The position numbers and the translations under genes were made by a program. The notes beneath the pieces are model-generated. The model was not told where the DNA came from. It was given only the letters and a program-made list of their open reading frames with translations, and ran no database searches. Shown piece after piece: positions 26,793-35,934 of a stretch of 64,000 bases of DNA (positions are counted from its first letter, which is position 1; each line of letters opens with the position of its first letter). The stretch comes from Rhizobium leguminosarum (GTDB lineage Bacteria > Pseudomonadota > Alphaproteobacteria > Rhizobiales > Rhizobiaceae), in assembly GCF_002953715.1 (NCBI RefSeq), contig NZ_CP025012.1, positions 1,178,001 through 1,242,000 on the forward strand, in the 5' to 3' direction.

Positions 26793-27880
26793 TAGCCGTC
26801 CTCCTGATGAAGCAGAATAGTCGCACCCAAGGCCAGCGCGACGACCACCGGTATCCACGTCGCCACGAAGGGAGGCACGACTCCACTGCTTCCGAATGCC
26901 TTTACAAGCACGGTGATGACATAAAGCATGAAGCCCGAAAGGATGCCACCCAGAATCACGGAGCGGGATTGGTTGAACCGGCTAAATTTTAGGGACACTG
27001 TTGCGGCTATGAAAGTCATGGCCACCAGCAGCAATGGCTGGGACAACAGGGAGTTGAATTGCGTCTCCAGCGCCTTGGTCGAGATGCCGAAGGATTTGGC
27101 CGCCGCAATCCGGTTGGAAAGGTCAAAGAAACCAATTGTTTCCGGCGCTGTCAGCCGCTCCTGGACGAAGTCCTGTTTCAGATTGGTGCGAAGTTGAACC
27201 GAAGCTTTACGCACCGGGATTTCGCCAGGCTTACGCTCGACAACGTTGTTAAGTTGCCAGTAACCATCTTCCAATTTTGCGGTGGCCGCGTCCTGTCTCA
27301 GAATGACCTGACCCCTTGAATCGAAATGGATCAGCACGGCGTCGATCAGCTTGGTTCCGTTATCCTGGACCGTCTGGGCGCCGATGATGACATCGTCCCG
27401 GCCACTGATCTGCCGCAGCCACGGAATCTGCGGGGCCTTGCGCAGAACCGCGTTCTCGCCGCGCCAGTCGGATTCGACCAGCAGTGCCTGGCGCTGTCCC
27501 CAGGCCGCAAGCGGGTTGAGCGCCGCCATCGTCAGCAGGCCGAGCAGCAGCGAGCCGGCGATGAAGGGGAACATGAACTGCCAGACCGAAATGCCGGCTG
27601 CGCGCGTGACGACGAGCTCATATTTGCGGTTGAGTCCGATCAGCACCGTCATGCCGACGAACAGCGCGATGAAGGGGACTGTCTGCTGCAGGATGAGCGG
27701 CAGGCGCACGGCGGTCATCAGGATGCCGCCGCCGATCGTGTAGCCGGGCAGGCCGGACATGCGGCCCGCCGTCTCGCTGAAATCGAGGAGGAAAGAAATC
27801 GCCGAGACGCCGATCAGGAACCAGCCCATCGTCACCAGGTAGCGGCGAAAGAAATAACGCGACAATGTCCCGAACATCAT
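26792..27880 (-). CDS. lptG: LPS export permease LptG
   Basis: Inner-membrane permease that forms the LptB2FG ABC transporter and extracts LPS from the inner membrane. The 362-residue protein has the YjgP/YjgQ fold: six membrane helices flanking a large periplasmic beta-jellyroll (about residues 120-265). It overlaps lptF by 4 bases and lptD by 1 base. The lptB ATPase gene is not in this window. Which of the two permeases is F or G is set by gene order and general similarity. Confidence 0.93.
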   Translation of the reverse strand: MMFGTLSRYFFRRYLVTMGWFLIGVSAISFLLDFSETAGRMSGLPGYTIGGGILMTAVRLPLILQQTVPFIALFVGMTVLIGLNRKYELVVTRAAGISVWQFMFPFIAGSLLLGLLTMAALNPLAAWGQRQALLVESDWRGENAVLRKAPQIPWLRQISGRDDVIIGAQTVQDNGTKLIDAVLIHFDSRGQVILRQDAATAKLEDGYWQLNNVVERKPGEIPVRKASVQLRTNLKQDFVQERLTAPETIGFFDLSNRIAAAKSFGISTKALETQFNSLLSQPLLLVAMTFIAATVSLKFSRFNQSRSVILGGILSGFMLYVITVLVKAFGSSGVVPPFVATWIPVVVALALGATILLHQEDG

Positions 27881-29049
27881 TGGGCCGCATCCCTGCCGGT
27901 AGCCGCAAGCAGCCTTTCCTGCATCCGTCTCCAGAAAGACGACATCCGGTCCCGAAGGAACGAAGGTATGGCCAGTCGTTTGTGCAGGCCGAGGAAGACG
28001 ATCGAGACGATGCTGCTGATGATCGGGATGGCGTAGAGGACGGCGATATATTCAGGGTCGGTGTCGATCTGATTGGCCGCGTAGAAGGCCGCCCATCGCA
28101 TGGCGAAGGCATAGGCAAGCGCGCTCACCATCGGATGCAGCCGCGCTTCGCGGTGCGAGCGCGCATCGCCGGCGATCGCCAGTGAAAACAGTGCAAAGAC
28201 GACGGGCAGGATCCAATCCGTCAGCCGGCGGTGCAGTTCGGCACGGTAGCTCTGCGGCCGGATCGTATAATCCTTGTCGGCCGGATCTGGATTGAACAGG
28301 AACCACAGGTCACGGTCGCTGGCGCGCAACGTCGCCTGACCGCGACTCTCCGTCATGTCCGAGAGGTCGAAGGAATAGGAATCGAAATTGATGACCGAGA
28401 CGTTGCCATCGGGCGTTTTGCGGTGCACTTCGCCTTCATGCATGATCAGCGTCGTGCCCGTATCGTCGACGGCGCCTTCCTTCGCATAATAGATCAGTTC
28501 GTAGGCCGGATCGCGCTCGTCGGCGACAAAAAGGCCCTTCAGCATGCGGCCGGCCATCCGCTGCGAGATCTGCACGTAGAGGCCTTCATCAAGCTTGCGG
28601 AAGGTCTTTTCTTCGATCACCGAAGAGAGGAGGTCAGCATAGGTCTCGGCGATCATCTGGCGCACGACGGTTTTTGCGCGCGGCTCGACGACGTTGTCGA
28701 CGAAGAAGGAAAAAACGCTGATGACGGCGGCAAGCAGCAGAATCGGGCGGATCAGCACGCTGCGCCGGGCCCCGGCTGCGTCGATGACGGTCAACTCGGA
28801 ATCGTTGTTCATCGTCGTCAGCGTCTGGGTGATCGCGATAACGAGGGCGAAGGGCAGTACCACGGGAATGATCGACGGCAGGATCATCGTCGCGAGCTTG
28901 GCGAACGAGCCGATCGACTGGCCACTGTCGGTAACCAGATTGATGCGCTGCAGAACCTGAGTCGTCCAAATGATCGCCAGAACGGGCAGGAGCGCCACGA
29001 GAAACATCTGGCCGACGCGCCGCAATATGTATGTCTCGAGTAGTTTCAT
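27877..29049 (-). CDS. lptF: LPS export permease LptF
   Basis: Partner of LptG in the LPS-extracting ABC transporter. About 390 residues from ATG 29049 (MKLLETYILRRV); the ORF runs upstream to 29130 without similarity. It has the YjgP/YjgQ pattern: an N-terminal membrane pair, a periplasmic beta-jellyroll (about residues 110-280) and C-terminal helices. It is the first gene of lptF-lptG-lptD-surA-pdxA-rsmA. The last residues are Arg-rich (RDRMSSFWRRMQERL), on the cytoplasmic side. Confidence 0.93.
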   Translation of the reverse strand: MKLLETYILRRVGQMFLVALLPVLAIIWTTQVLQRINLVTDSGQSIGSFAKLATMILPSIIPVVLPFALVIAITQTLTTMNNDSELTVIDAAGARRSVLIRPILLLAAVISVFSFFVDNVVEPRAKTVVRQMIAETYADLLSSVIEEKTFRKLDEGLYVQISQRMAGRMLKGLFVADERDPAYELIYYAKEGAVDDTGTTLIMHEGEVHRKTPDGNVSVINFDSYSFDLSDMTESRGQATLRASDRDLWFLFNPDPADKDYTIRPQSYRAELHRRLTDWILPVVFALFSLAIAGDARSHREARLHPMVSALAYAFAMRWAAFYAANQIDTDPEYIAVLYAIPIISSIVSIVFLGLHKRLAIPSFLRDRMSSFWRRMQERLLAATGRDAAQ

Positions 29050-29149
29050 GCCTGCCCTTGAAAGCACCTGCACGCCCAAACGGCTTTGCAGGAGAATCCC
29101 TCTACGCTCTTTGTCGCGCTTTTGCGACAAGCTGGTGTCAAAAATTCAT

Positions 29150-29923
29150 TCAAATTTCAGAATTTTTTTGATGCTGTTGCGACTCAGTTAACGCCAGCAA
29201 CGCGGCGAAGACGACAAGCGACGAAAGCCATCCAAGAACGACGTCGGAAAGATAGTGCGCGCCGAAGGATAGCCGCATCGCGGGGGTGAGGATCGAGATC
29301 GCCGCCAGGGGCGCCGCCAGCGTATAACGCAGGGATTTCGGAACGAAGAGCAGAAGGCAGAAGAGCCAGCCGGCGCCTGCTGCCTCGCCTGATATGAACG
29401 AGCAGTTCGAAACGCATTTTCCGGCAAGCGAACCTGCCTCGGCGAAATGCAGTGCACCGCCGAAAATGTCCGTCTGTATCGGCCGCGGCCGGCCCCAATG
29501 CTCCTTCAGGACGACATTGACGAGCAGCACCGGTCCGATCAGCAGCGTTCCGAGCGCGACCTTGAGCTTCTGCGCCCGCTCGGCGTTGAAGGTCGCGCCA
29601 TGCTGCTGGTAGCATTCGGCGAATTTCCACAGCATCACGATCGCCACCACATAGGGCAAGCGGAAGAAGAGGGTGCGCAGCAGGTCGAAGGCAGCGACCT
29701 CGCGATAGGGAAAGCTGCCGCAGATGCTCCCAGCGGCGGCAGCCGCGTCGCAATCTGCGCTTACGAAAAAAAGCTGGGAAAAATAGATGTCTATTTCGGG
29801 GAAAGCGCGGAAGACGGCAAGCAGCGCCCACCACGTCCAAAACAGCAGCATGAATGCACCGAAAGTCGTTTTCGGCAGGCGGATTGCGAGGTCCCGCCAT
29901 CGATTTTTCGAAAAAACTGTCAA
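29150..29923 (-). CDS. PAP2-family membrane phosphatase with an ISGE variant motif
   Basis: A 257-residue polytopic phosphatase with the three-part PAP2 active site: K140-x6-R147P, then C-SFISGE (175-180) and R217-x5-H223-x3-D227. In the middle motif the usual PSGH reads ISGE, so the conserved histidine is Glu180; the nucleophile His223 is intact. The start is TTG at 29923. Rhizobia have PAP2 lipid A phosphatases (LpxE, LpxF types), and its position upstream of lptF fits a lipid A or isoprenoid-phosphate substrate, but this is inference. Confidence 0.85.
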   Translation of the reverse strand: MTVFSKNRWRDLAIRLPKTTFGAFMLLFWTWWALLAVFRAFPEIDIYFSQLFFVSADCDAAAAAGSICGSFPYREVAAFDLLRTLFFRLPYVVAIVMLWKFAECYQQHGATFNAERAQKLKVALGTLLIGPVLLVNVVLKEHWGRPRPIQTDIFGGALHFAEAGSLAGKCVSNCSFISGEAAGAGWLFCLLLFVPKSLRYTLAAPLAAISILTPAMRLSFGAHYLSDVVLGWLSSLVVFAALLALTESQQHQKNSEI

Positions 29924-29999
29924 CGCGAATATCTACGAAACTGACGAAAACATGAGGGCCGTGATGGCTGCGGGCGACCATAACAATTGTCGCAAGCCA

Positions 30000-30028
30000 T
30001 TGACAGACCCGCCAAACGCGAAATTATC
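30000..30028 (+). promoter_or_regulatory. Candidate sigma-70 promoter of pepA
   Basis: TTGACA (30000-30005) is followed after exactly 17 bases by ATTATC (30023-30028), about 40 bases before the pepA ATG at 30068. The -35 element is a perfect match to consensus and the -10 is moderate. Confidence 0.45.
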
Positions 30029-30067
30029 CGCCAGGGACGGATTTCAAAGAATCCCAGCGGAGAAGAC

Positions 30068-31558
30068 ATGTCAGTAAAGATGGAAATTTCATTCTCGAAG
30101 TCGGCAAAGCTCAGTGGCGGACTGGCGATCCTGTTGAAGACTGCAGAGGCCGACAGCGCTGCCGGTGCCGAAACAGTCGACCCGGCAGGCGTAATCGCCA
30201 AGGCTGCCAGGATCGCCCGATTCTCCGCGAAATCCATGGGCGCGCTCGATATTGTCGCCCCCGAAGGCGCGTCCGTCGACCGCATCGTCGTCATTGGGCT
30301 GGGCAAGGTTGCCGAACTCACCGCCCATGACTGGCTGAAGGCTGGCGGTGCCGCGGCATCGAGAATCAAGAATACCGATAAGGCCGCTGTCTTCATCGAC
30401 GTGCCCGGGCTCGAGACGAGCGCCCGGGCTGCCGCCGACTTCGCGCTCGGCATGCTGCTGCGCGCCTATAGCTTCGATACCTACAAGACGAAGAAGGGTG
30501 ACGAGGAGGAAAAACCGGCGAAATCCGTCAAGGTGACGATCGTCACCGCCGATCCGGCTGGTGCCAAGAAGGCGTTTTCCGATTCCGAAGCGATCGCCGG
30601 CGGCGTCAATCTTGCCCGTGACCTCGTCAACGAACCGCCGAACGTGCTCGGTCCCGTCGAGTTCGCCGCCAAGGCGAAGGAGCTGGAAAAGCTCGGCGTC
30701 GAAGTGGAAATCCTGACCGAACGGGAGATGCGCCGTCTTGGCATGGGCGCCCTTCTCGGCGTCGCCCAGGGCTCCGTGCGCCCGCCGCGCCTGGCGGTCA
30801 TGCAGTGGAAGGGCGGCAAGGGCAAGGATCGTCCCGTCGCCTTCATCGGCAAGGGTGTCGTCTTCGATACCGGCGGCATTTCGATCAAGCCGGCCGCCGG
30901 CATGGAGGACATGAAGGGCGATATGGGCGGTGCGGCAGCCGTCACCGGCCTCATGCATGTGCTCGCTTCCCGCAAGGCCGCCGTCAACGCGGTCGGCATC
31001 ATCGGCCTGGTCGAGAACATGCCTGACGGTAACGCCCAGCGTCCGGGCGACATCGTCACGTCGATGTCCGGCCAGACGATCGAGGTGATCAACACCGATG
31101 CCGAGGGCCGCCTCGTGCTCTGCGATGCGCTCTGGTACTGCAACGACCGCTTCAAGCCGCAGTTCATGATCAATCTCGCCACGCTGACCGGGGCGATCGT
31201 CGTGGCGCTCGGCAATGTGCATGCCGGCCTGTTCTCCAATGACGACCAGCTTTCCGCCCAACTGACGGCAGCCGGCCTTTCGAGCAATGAGAAGCTTTGG
31301 CGCATGCCGCTCGGCAGGGACTACGACAAGCTGATCGACAGCAAGTTCGCCGATATGAAAAACACCGGCGGGCGACAGGCCGGCTCGATCACCGCCGCGC
31401 ATTTCCTCAAGCGCTTCGTGCAGGAGACGCCCTGGGCGCATCTCGATATTGCCGGCACGGCGATGGGCTCGCCGCAGGACGAGATCAACCAGTCCTGGGG
31501 TTCCGGCTTCGGCGTGCGCCTGCTCGACGAGCTCGTTCGCGCCCATTATGAATCCTGA
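30068..31558 (+). CDS. pepA: Cytosol (leucyl) aminopeptidase, M17 family
   Basis: Zinc/manganese aminopeptidase that removes N-terminal residues from peptides; E. coli PepA also binds DNA. From ATG 30068 the protein is 496 residues. The M17 signature [10 protein letters not shown] and the metal and catalytic residues in [14 protein letters not shown] and [11 protein letters not shown] are intact. The in-frame ORF extends to 29987 but residues upstream of [10 protein letters not shown] do not fit. The TGA stop shares its A with the holC ATG (TGATG), the standard pepA-holC arrangement. Confidence 0.96.
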   Translation: MSVKMEISFSKSAKLSGGLAILLKTAEADSAAGAETVDPAGVIAKAARIARFSAKSMGALDIVAPEGASVDRIVVIGLGKVAELTAHDWLKAGGAAASRIKNTDKAAVFIDVPGLETSARAAADFALGMLLRAYSFDTYKTKKGDEEEKPAKSVKVTIVTADPAGAKKAFSDSEAIAGGVNLARDLVNEPPNVLGPVEFAAKAKELEKLGVEVEILTEREMRRLGMGALLGVAQGSVRPPRLAVMQWKGGKGKDRPVAFIGKGVVFDTGGISIKPAAGMEDMKGDMGGAAAVTGLMHVLASRKAAVNAVGIIGLVENMPDGNAQRPGDIVTSMSGQTIEVINTDAEGRLVLCDALWYCNDRFKPQFMINLATLTGAIVVALGNVHAGLFSNDDQLSAQLTAAGLSSNEKLWRMPLGRDYDKLIDSKFADMKNTGGRQAGSITAAHFLKRFVQETPWAHLDIAGTAMGSPQDEINQSWGSGFGVRLLDELVRAHYES

Positions 31559-32007
31559 TGACCGACGTTCTCTTCTATCATCTGACCGAAACCAGGCTGG
31601 AGGACGCGCTTCCGCCGCTCATCGACAAAAGCGTCGAGCGCGGCTGGCGCGTTGCCGTTCAGACACGCGAGCCGGCACGGCGTGATGCTCTCGATCAGCA
31701 TCTTTGGACTTTCCGTGAGGAGAGCTTCCTGCCGCACGGCACCGACGAGGCGGATTTTGCCGAAAGCCAGCCAGTGCTTTTGACGGTGACATCAGGCAAT
31801 GCCAATGCGGCGACCGTGCGTTTCATCGTCGACGGTGCCGAGCCGCCGCCGGCCGATGCCTATGAGCGCATCGTCTTCATGTTCGACGGTCACGACCAGG
31901 AGCAGCTGGAAGCCGCCCGTGCGCAATGGAAGAAGCTGAAAGGCGAGGGGCATAACCTCACCTATTGGCAGCAGACGTCAGAGGGGCGGTGGGAGAAGAA
32001 GGCCTGA
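31558..32007 (+). CDS. holC: DNA polymerase III chi subunit
   Basis: Clamp-loader accessory subunit that links the replisome to single-strand-binding protein. The 149-residue product matches the chi family: YHLTETRLEDALPPLIDKSVERGWRV at the N-terminus, DQHLWTFREESFLPHG and the IVFMFDGHD block. It is translationally coupled to pepA by a 1-base overlap. No gene for the partner psi is seen nearby, as is normal in alphaproteobacteria. Confidence 0.93.
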   Translation: MTDVLFYHLTETRLEDALPPLIDKSVERGWRVAVQTREPARRDALDQHLWTFREESFLPHGTDEADFAESQPVLLTVTSGNANAATVRFIVDGAEPPPADAYERIVFMFDGHDQEQLEAARAQWKKLKGEGHNLTYWQQTSEGRWEKKA

Positions 32008-32022
32008 GCGTTTCGCTACGAC

Positions 32023-32067
32023 ACTACGGCCCGGCGCGTCTTTTCAGACGCGCCAAGACTCCGTAAT
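32023..32067. repeat. Family A repeat, copy 3 (module 1 only, degenerate)
   Basis: ACTACGG/CCGTAAT ends enclose the GGCGCGTCT/AGACGCGCC stem, matching module 1 of the composite element. Module 2 is absent. It lies 16 bases after the holC stop codon and could act as a bidirectional terminator-like hairpin between convergent genes. Confidence 0.65.
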
Positions 32068-32123
32068 ACTTTGAATGTTGCATGAAGCCTTCTAACGTCG
32101 TTCTCACCCGCCGGCGGAAGCCG

Positions 32124-32627
32124 TTATCCCTTCGACCCTTTGTCCTCGTCGAGGTTCGTCAGGATGTTGAGGGGGACGATCCCTCCCGCACCTTCCGACG
32201 GATTGAGCGCCTCCACGGCCAAAACCCGCTTTCCATTCGGACTGACGAAAGCGAATGCCCACGCGCTGTCGGCAAAGGTGCTGACCGGCATTTCCGCCCA
32301 GCCGGCTTGATGGACAAGGCGTTCGGCATAATAAGCCTTGATGTTCTGCGGGTTGGTGGTGCTGGCTAGATTGCGCGCCAGGATACGCACGGATTTCTCT
32401 CCGAACCGCCCTTCCAGTTGGTCCAGCACCCTTTTGGTGGCCTGCCAATCCTGGGCCTGGGTCGCAGATCCGAAGGAATATTCCTCGGATCGGGAAACGC
32501 CCGGTGCATCGGGAGGCATGACGACCTGTTCGCCCGAACATGCTGCAAGGCCGAGAAGCGGCACCACAAGGATGCCAATCTTCAACACGCGGAAAAATCG
32601 GCCCTTGCGGCGGATTTTGTTGCTCAT
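32124..32627 (-). CDS. Putative lipoprotein of unknown function
   Basis: A 167-residue protein not recognised beyond its export signal. From ATG 32627 it has a positively charged start (MSNKIRRKGRFFRV), a hydrophobic stretch and a lipobox LAAC near residue 30, so it is probably a lipoprotein facing the periplasm. The mature part has no motif I recognise; it is mixed alpha/beta, rich in Ala and Asn, with no repeats. Its upstream neighbour on the same strand is the sugar dehydrogenase gene (72-base gap). Start choice is uncertain, since the ORF opens at 32666. Confidence 0.7.
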   Translation of the reverse strand: MSNKIRRKGRFFRVLKIGILVVPLLGLAACSGEQVVMPPDAPGVSRSEEYSFGSATQAQDWQATKRVLDQLEGRFGEKSVRILARNLASTTNPQNIKAYYAERLVHQAGWAEMPVSTFADSAWAFAFVSPNGKRVLAVEALNPSEGAGGIVPLNILTNLDEDKGSKG

Positions 32628-32699
32628 GAGCGGCTGCCCCCGAACACTGTTGCCATAGGCCGGCAAATCTTGCCGGTTTCTATGACGTTATTACGACCC

Positions 32700-33626
32700 T
32701 CAGTCGTGGAACGCGTCGACGAACTTCCGCTTGCCGAGCATGAAGGCGTCGGCGACGTGGCGTAGCGGCGCGAGGTCGACATCCGATTTGCCGGCCTTGA
32801 TGATTTCGGCGAAGCGACGGTAGAGCGAAGGATATTCCTGCTCCGGCTCGGCGAACCTCAGCGCGCCGTCGATCAAAAGCTTGGCGCCGCCCTCGGCGAG
32901 CACCATCTGGCCGGCTGCCGTCTCCGCGACGATGTCCCAGCTTTGCTTGCCGGTCTGGAGCCAGTCGAATTCGGCGTGAACCGGCAGGCCGTCGGCATTG
33001 CGGAAGTGAATGTCGGCCGCGATCGGGGCATCGCGATTCTCGGGAAATTCGAGCACGGCCTCGGTGATGAAGATCGGCCGCGGCAGGATATGGGTGACGA
33101 TCGACAGCGCGTTGATGCCGGGATCGAAAACGCCGAGACCGCCGGCCTGCCAGATCCATTCCTGATTCGGATGCCAGTGGCGGACATCCTCCTTCCAGAT
33201 CACGTGCACGCTTTTGATCGTTGTCGAGGCAAGAAACGTCTTGGCCGCCTCGACGGCCGGCGCGTAGCGCGAATGCCAGCTGGCAAAGAGCGACGCACCC
33301 TGCTTGCTCGCCAGCGCTTCGAGATCGGCCACTTCGCTCAGCGTGGCGCCGGGCGGCTTTTCCAGGAAGACGTGTTTGCCGGCGACGAGCGCCTTATAGG
33401 CTGCCTCGTAGCGGTATTGCGGCGGCATGCAGAGCGAAACGGCATCGATCGAGGGCTCGGCGTCGAGCATCGCTTCGATCGTCGTATAGCTCTTGACGCC
33501 TTCGACCGTGCCGTGGCGGCTTGCCGTGGCGACGAGCGCGAAATCCGGGTTCTTGGCGATGGAGGGAAGGTGCTGGTCGCGGACGATCTTGCCGACGCCG
33601 ACGATGGCGAGATTGATAGGAGACAT
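32700..33626 (-). CDS. Gfo/Idh/MocA oxidoreductase, likely L-arabinose/D-galactose 1-dehydrogenase
   Basis: NAD(P)-dependent sugar dehydrogenase of 308 residues. The Rossmann motif is VGVGKIVRDQHLP (residues 8-20). The EKPPGATLSE block holds the conserved lysine. ASWHSRYAPAVE, WKEDVRHWHPNQEWIW and GGLGVFDPGINALSIVT closely resemble Azospirillum L-arabinose 1-dehydrogenase and Pseudomonas galactose dehydrogenase as I remember them. Such enzymes make the sugar lactone in non-phosphorylating pathways. No lactonase or dehydratase gene lies nearby, so the partners must be elsewhere. Confidence 0.85.
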   Translation of the reverse strand: MSPINLAIVGVGKIVRDQHLPSIAKNPDFALVATASRHGTVEGVKSYTTIEAMLDAEPSIDAVSLCMPPQYRYEAAYKALVAGKHVFLEKPPGATLSEVADLEALASKQGASLFASWHSRYAPAVEAAKTFLASTTIKSVHVIWKEDVRHWHPNQEWIWQAGGLGVFDPGINALSIVTHILPRPIFITEAVLEFPENRDAPIAADIHFRNADGLPVHAEFDWLQTGKQSWDIVAETAAGQMVLAEGGAKLLIDGALRFAEPEQEYPSLYRRFAEIIKAGKSDVDLAPLRHVADAFMLGKRKFVDAFHD

Positions 33627-33724
33627 GGTGTTTCGCTCGAGCCTGTATGAAAAGTATGATTATTGACGTGTTTGTATCAGAAAGAGGCGCGCCGACAAGC
33701 TGTCCTCCTCCATTCTATCGCATC

Positions 33725-35767
33725 CTAGCGGATGATGGTTTGGCGAAGGAAGCTGTAACCCATCGCTGTGCGGGCGGCGCGCTCTTCGGAATTGCCGTCG
33801 CCGCCATGCCCGCCGGAGCCGAATTCATGGAAGAGTGGCCGGTGTCCTTCTTCCTCCAGCCGCGCGGCAAAGCGGCGCGCATGCGAGGGATGCACGCGGT
33901 CGTCATTGGCGGAGCTTTCGACATAGATCGGCGGATAGGTGACCTCGGTCGCCGGCCTGACATTGTGAAGCGGCGAATAGCCGAGCATGAAATCCCGGTC
34001 CACCGGTGTCTCCGGGTCGCCGTATTCGTCCATCCAGGCTTGCCCTGCGCTGAACAGGTGGAAGCGTGTCATGTCGAGGACCGGCACCTGGCACCAGACG
34101 GCGCCGAAATCATCGGGATAGCGCGTCAGCATCACGCCGGTCAGCAGACCGCCATTGCTGCCGCCTTGGCAGGCGATCCGCGACGGCACGGTATAGCCGC
34201 GGGCGACGAGATCGCGGGCGATGGCGACGAAATCGGCAAACGCCCGGTCTCGCCCCTGCCGCTTGGCGCTGCGATACCAGTCGGGCCCGAATTCGCCGCC
34301 GCCGCGGATATAGGCCTGCACATAGGCGCCGCCTTGCTCCAGCCAGCGTCCTGTCACGCCGGAATAGTTCGGCGATAGCGAAACATCGAAACCGCCATAG
34401 CCGTAAAGCAGTACAGGCAGCGCGCCCTTGGTCCACTGCTTCGGCAGGACCAGCCGGTAAGCAACCTTCGTTCCGTCCTCGGAAACGGCCTCCAGCAGTT
34501 CGGAAGACATATCGGTCGCATCGAAATAGCTCGGCGCTGTGGCGACGAAAATCGGTTCGGCCTGCTTGTCGCGATCCGACAGCTCGAGGCGGTAACAGGC
34601 CGGAGGCTGCAGGAAGCCCTGGCCGACGATGTAGAGCGTATCGTCGCCAAGATGCAGATCCGCATGGAGCGGCCTGAAATGAGCCGTCTGCATGTCAGCC
34701 GGCAACGCGATCTCGCGCTGCTCGGCATCGGGCCTTGTCAGGTCCAGCACCATGAGACGCGGACGCAGCCGATCGGAGATGAGGAAGACGCACCACTCGC
34801 GCATCAGCATCATCTGCGAGACGGACTGGCCCGCGGCAGGCTGAAACAGGATCCGCTCCGACCCGAGCGGGGCCGTCTCCGAGGCGGGATCGAAGCGTTG
34901 CAGCACGAGGCTGCCGGTCGCAACGCGCTCATCGGTCTTTGCCCGCCAAAGGCAATGATCACGATTGAACTGGAAATCGGCCTCCTGAGGCAGATCGATG
35001 CGCTGCCGCGTCCCGTCGTTGGCGGTCAGGAAAGCGCTGGCCACGCCGATCTCGTGGGCGGCGACGAAAATGTCGATCAATCCATGATCCGCCGAAGCGC
35101 CTGATAGGGCAGGGTCGATGACGAGATTGAAGCCGTAGACGTCCTCGTCTGCTGCTTCGAACATGACGACGGCGTCTTCCGGTCGCTGACCGCGCTTCAA
35201 TCGCCGCCCGACCCGCGGCCACCCGGAACGGGTCGCCGAAAATCGGTCGATGGAGCCGAAATAGCAGATTTCGTCGCGGCTCAGCCAAGTGGCATGCGAT
35301 CGTGCGGCCGGCGTATCGACGCCGCCCTCGACGATCTGTTTCCGCTCGGCATCGAATTCGAGCAGGCGGAGAAGGTCGGAGCCGCCGTCCGAAAGCGTGA
35401 GCAGCACCCGCGTTGGTTCCCATGGGCAGGTGACGGCGCCGCGCCAGTTCCAGCGCTTGCCTTCCCTCACGCAGAAGGCGTCGAGATCGAAGACCGGCTC
35501 CCAGGCGGCATCGGGCAGCGGCTCCTGGTCTGCCGGAAGGCGGAGCCAGACGCCGAGAGGGTTGTCCTTGCTCTGCCGGAAATCGAACAGCCACTCGCCT
35601 CGGCGCATTGGAACGATCAGCCTGTCCTGCCGCTCGATCAGCGCCTTGATCGCGTCGCGATCTTCAGCAAATTGCGGTGTTCTCAGTGCCGCGTCGGAAA
35701 GCGCGTTGTGCTCGTCGATGAACTGGCGGGTGCGCGGATCGTCGTCCGTTTCGAGATGAAGGTTCAT
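33725..35767 (-). CDS. Prolyl oligopeptidase family serine peptidase (S9)
   Basis: A 680-residue cytoplasmic peptidase, with no signal peptide, expected to cut short peptides after proline or basic residues. An N-terminal beta-propeller (to about residue 400) is followed by the alpha/beta-hydrolase domain. The catalytic serine is in QGGSNGGLL, the aspartate in SSANDDRVHP and the histidine in GSGGHGGDG. The YGYGGFDVSLSPNYSG block forms the oxyanion region. The start is ATG 35767 (MNLHLETDDD). It stands alone between the sugar dehydrogenase gene and repeat A4. Confidence 0.92.
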   Translation of the reverse strand: MNLHLETDDDPRTRQFIDEHNALSDAALRTPQFAEDRDAIKALIERQDRLIVPMRRGEWLFDFRQSKDNPLGVWLRLPADQEPLPDAAWEPVFDLDAFCVREGKRWNWRGAVTCPWEPTRVLLTLSDGGSDLLRLLEFDAERKQIVEGGVDTPAARSHATWLSRDEICYFGSIDRFSATRSGWPRVGRRLKRGQRPEDAVVMFEAADEDVYGFNLVIDPALSGASADHGLIDIFVAAHEIGVASAFLTANDGTRQRIDLPQEADFQFNRDHCLWRAKTDERVATGSLVLQRFDPASETAPLGSERILFQPAAGQSVSQMMLMREWCVFLISDRLRPRLMVLDLTRPDAEQREIALPADMQTAHFRPLHADLHLGDDTLYIVGQGFLQPPACYRLELSDRDKQAEPIFVATAPSYFDATDMSSELLEAVSEDGTKVAYRLVLPKQWTKGALPVLLYGYGGFDVSLSPNYSGVTGRWLEQGGAYVQAYIRGGGEFGPDWYRSAKRQGRDRAFADFVAIARDLVARGYTVPSRIACQGGSNGGLLTGVMLTRYPDDFGAVWCQVPVLDMTRFHLFSAGQAWMDEYGDPETPVDRDFMLGYSPLHNVRPATEVTYPPIYVESSANDDRVHPSHARRFAARLEEEGHRPLFHEFGSGGHGGDGNSEERAARTAMGYSFLRQTIIR

Positions 35768-35835
35768 ATCTGACCTGCCTGCTTCCATTGACGTCGGACA
35801 GATCTAGGCAGCCGGTCCCGACTTGGCAACCCGCC

Positions 35836-35933
35836 TTACAGCGCCGCGCGTCTCTTCAGGCGCGCGAAGGACGCTGTAACACTTTGAATCTAAGCATTGG
35901 CCCGAAAATCGATTTCGATTTTCGGGCCAATGC
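35836..35933. repeat. Composite palindromic repeat, family A copy 4
   Basis: Both modules are well preserved: module 1 (35836-35879) with TTACAGCG/CGCTGTAA ends and module 2 (about 35894-35933), a palindrome with GCATTGGCCCGAAAATCG and its complement. It ends two bases before the stop codon of the deacetylase gene, so it lies directly at the 3' end of that gene. Confidence 0.85.
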
Positions 35934-35934
35934 G

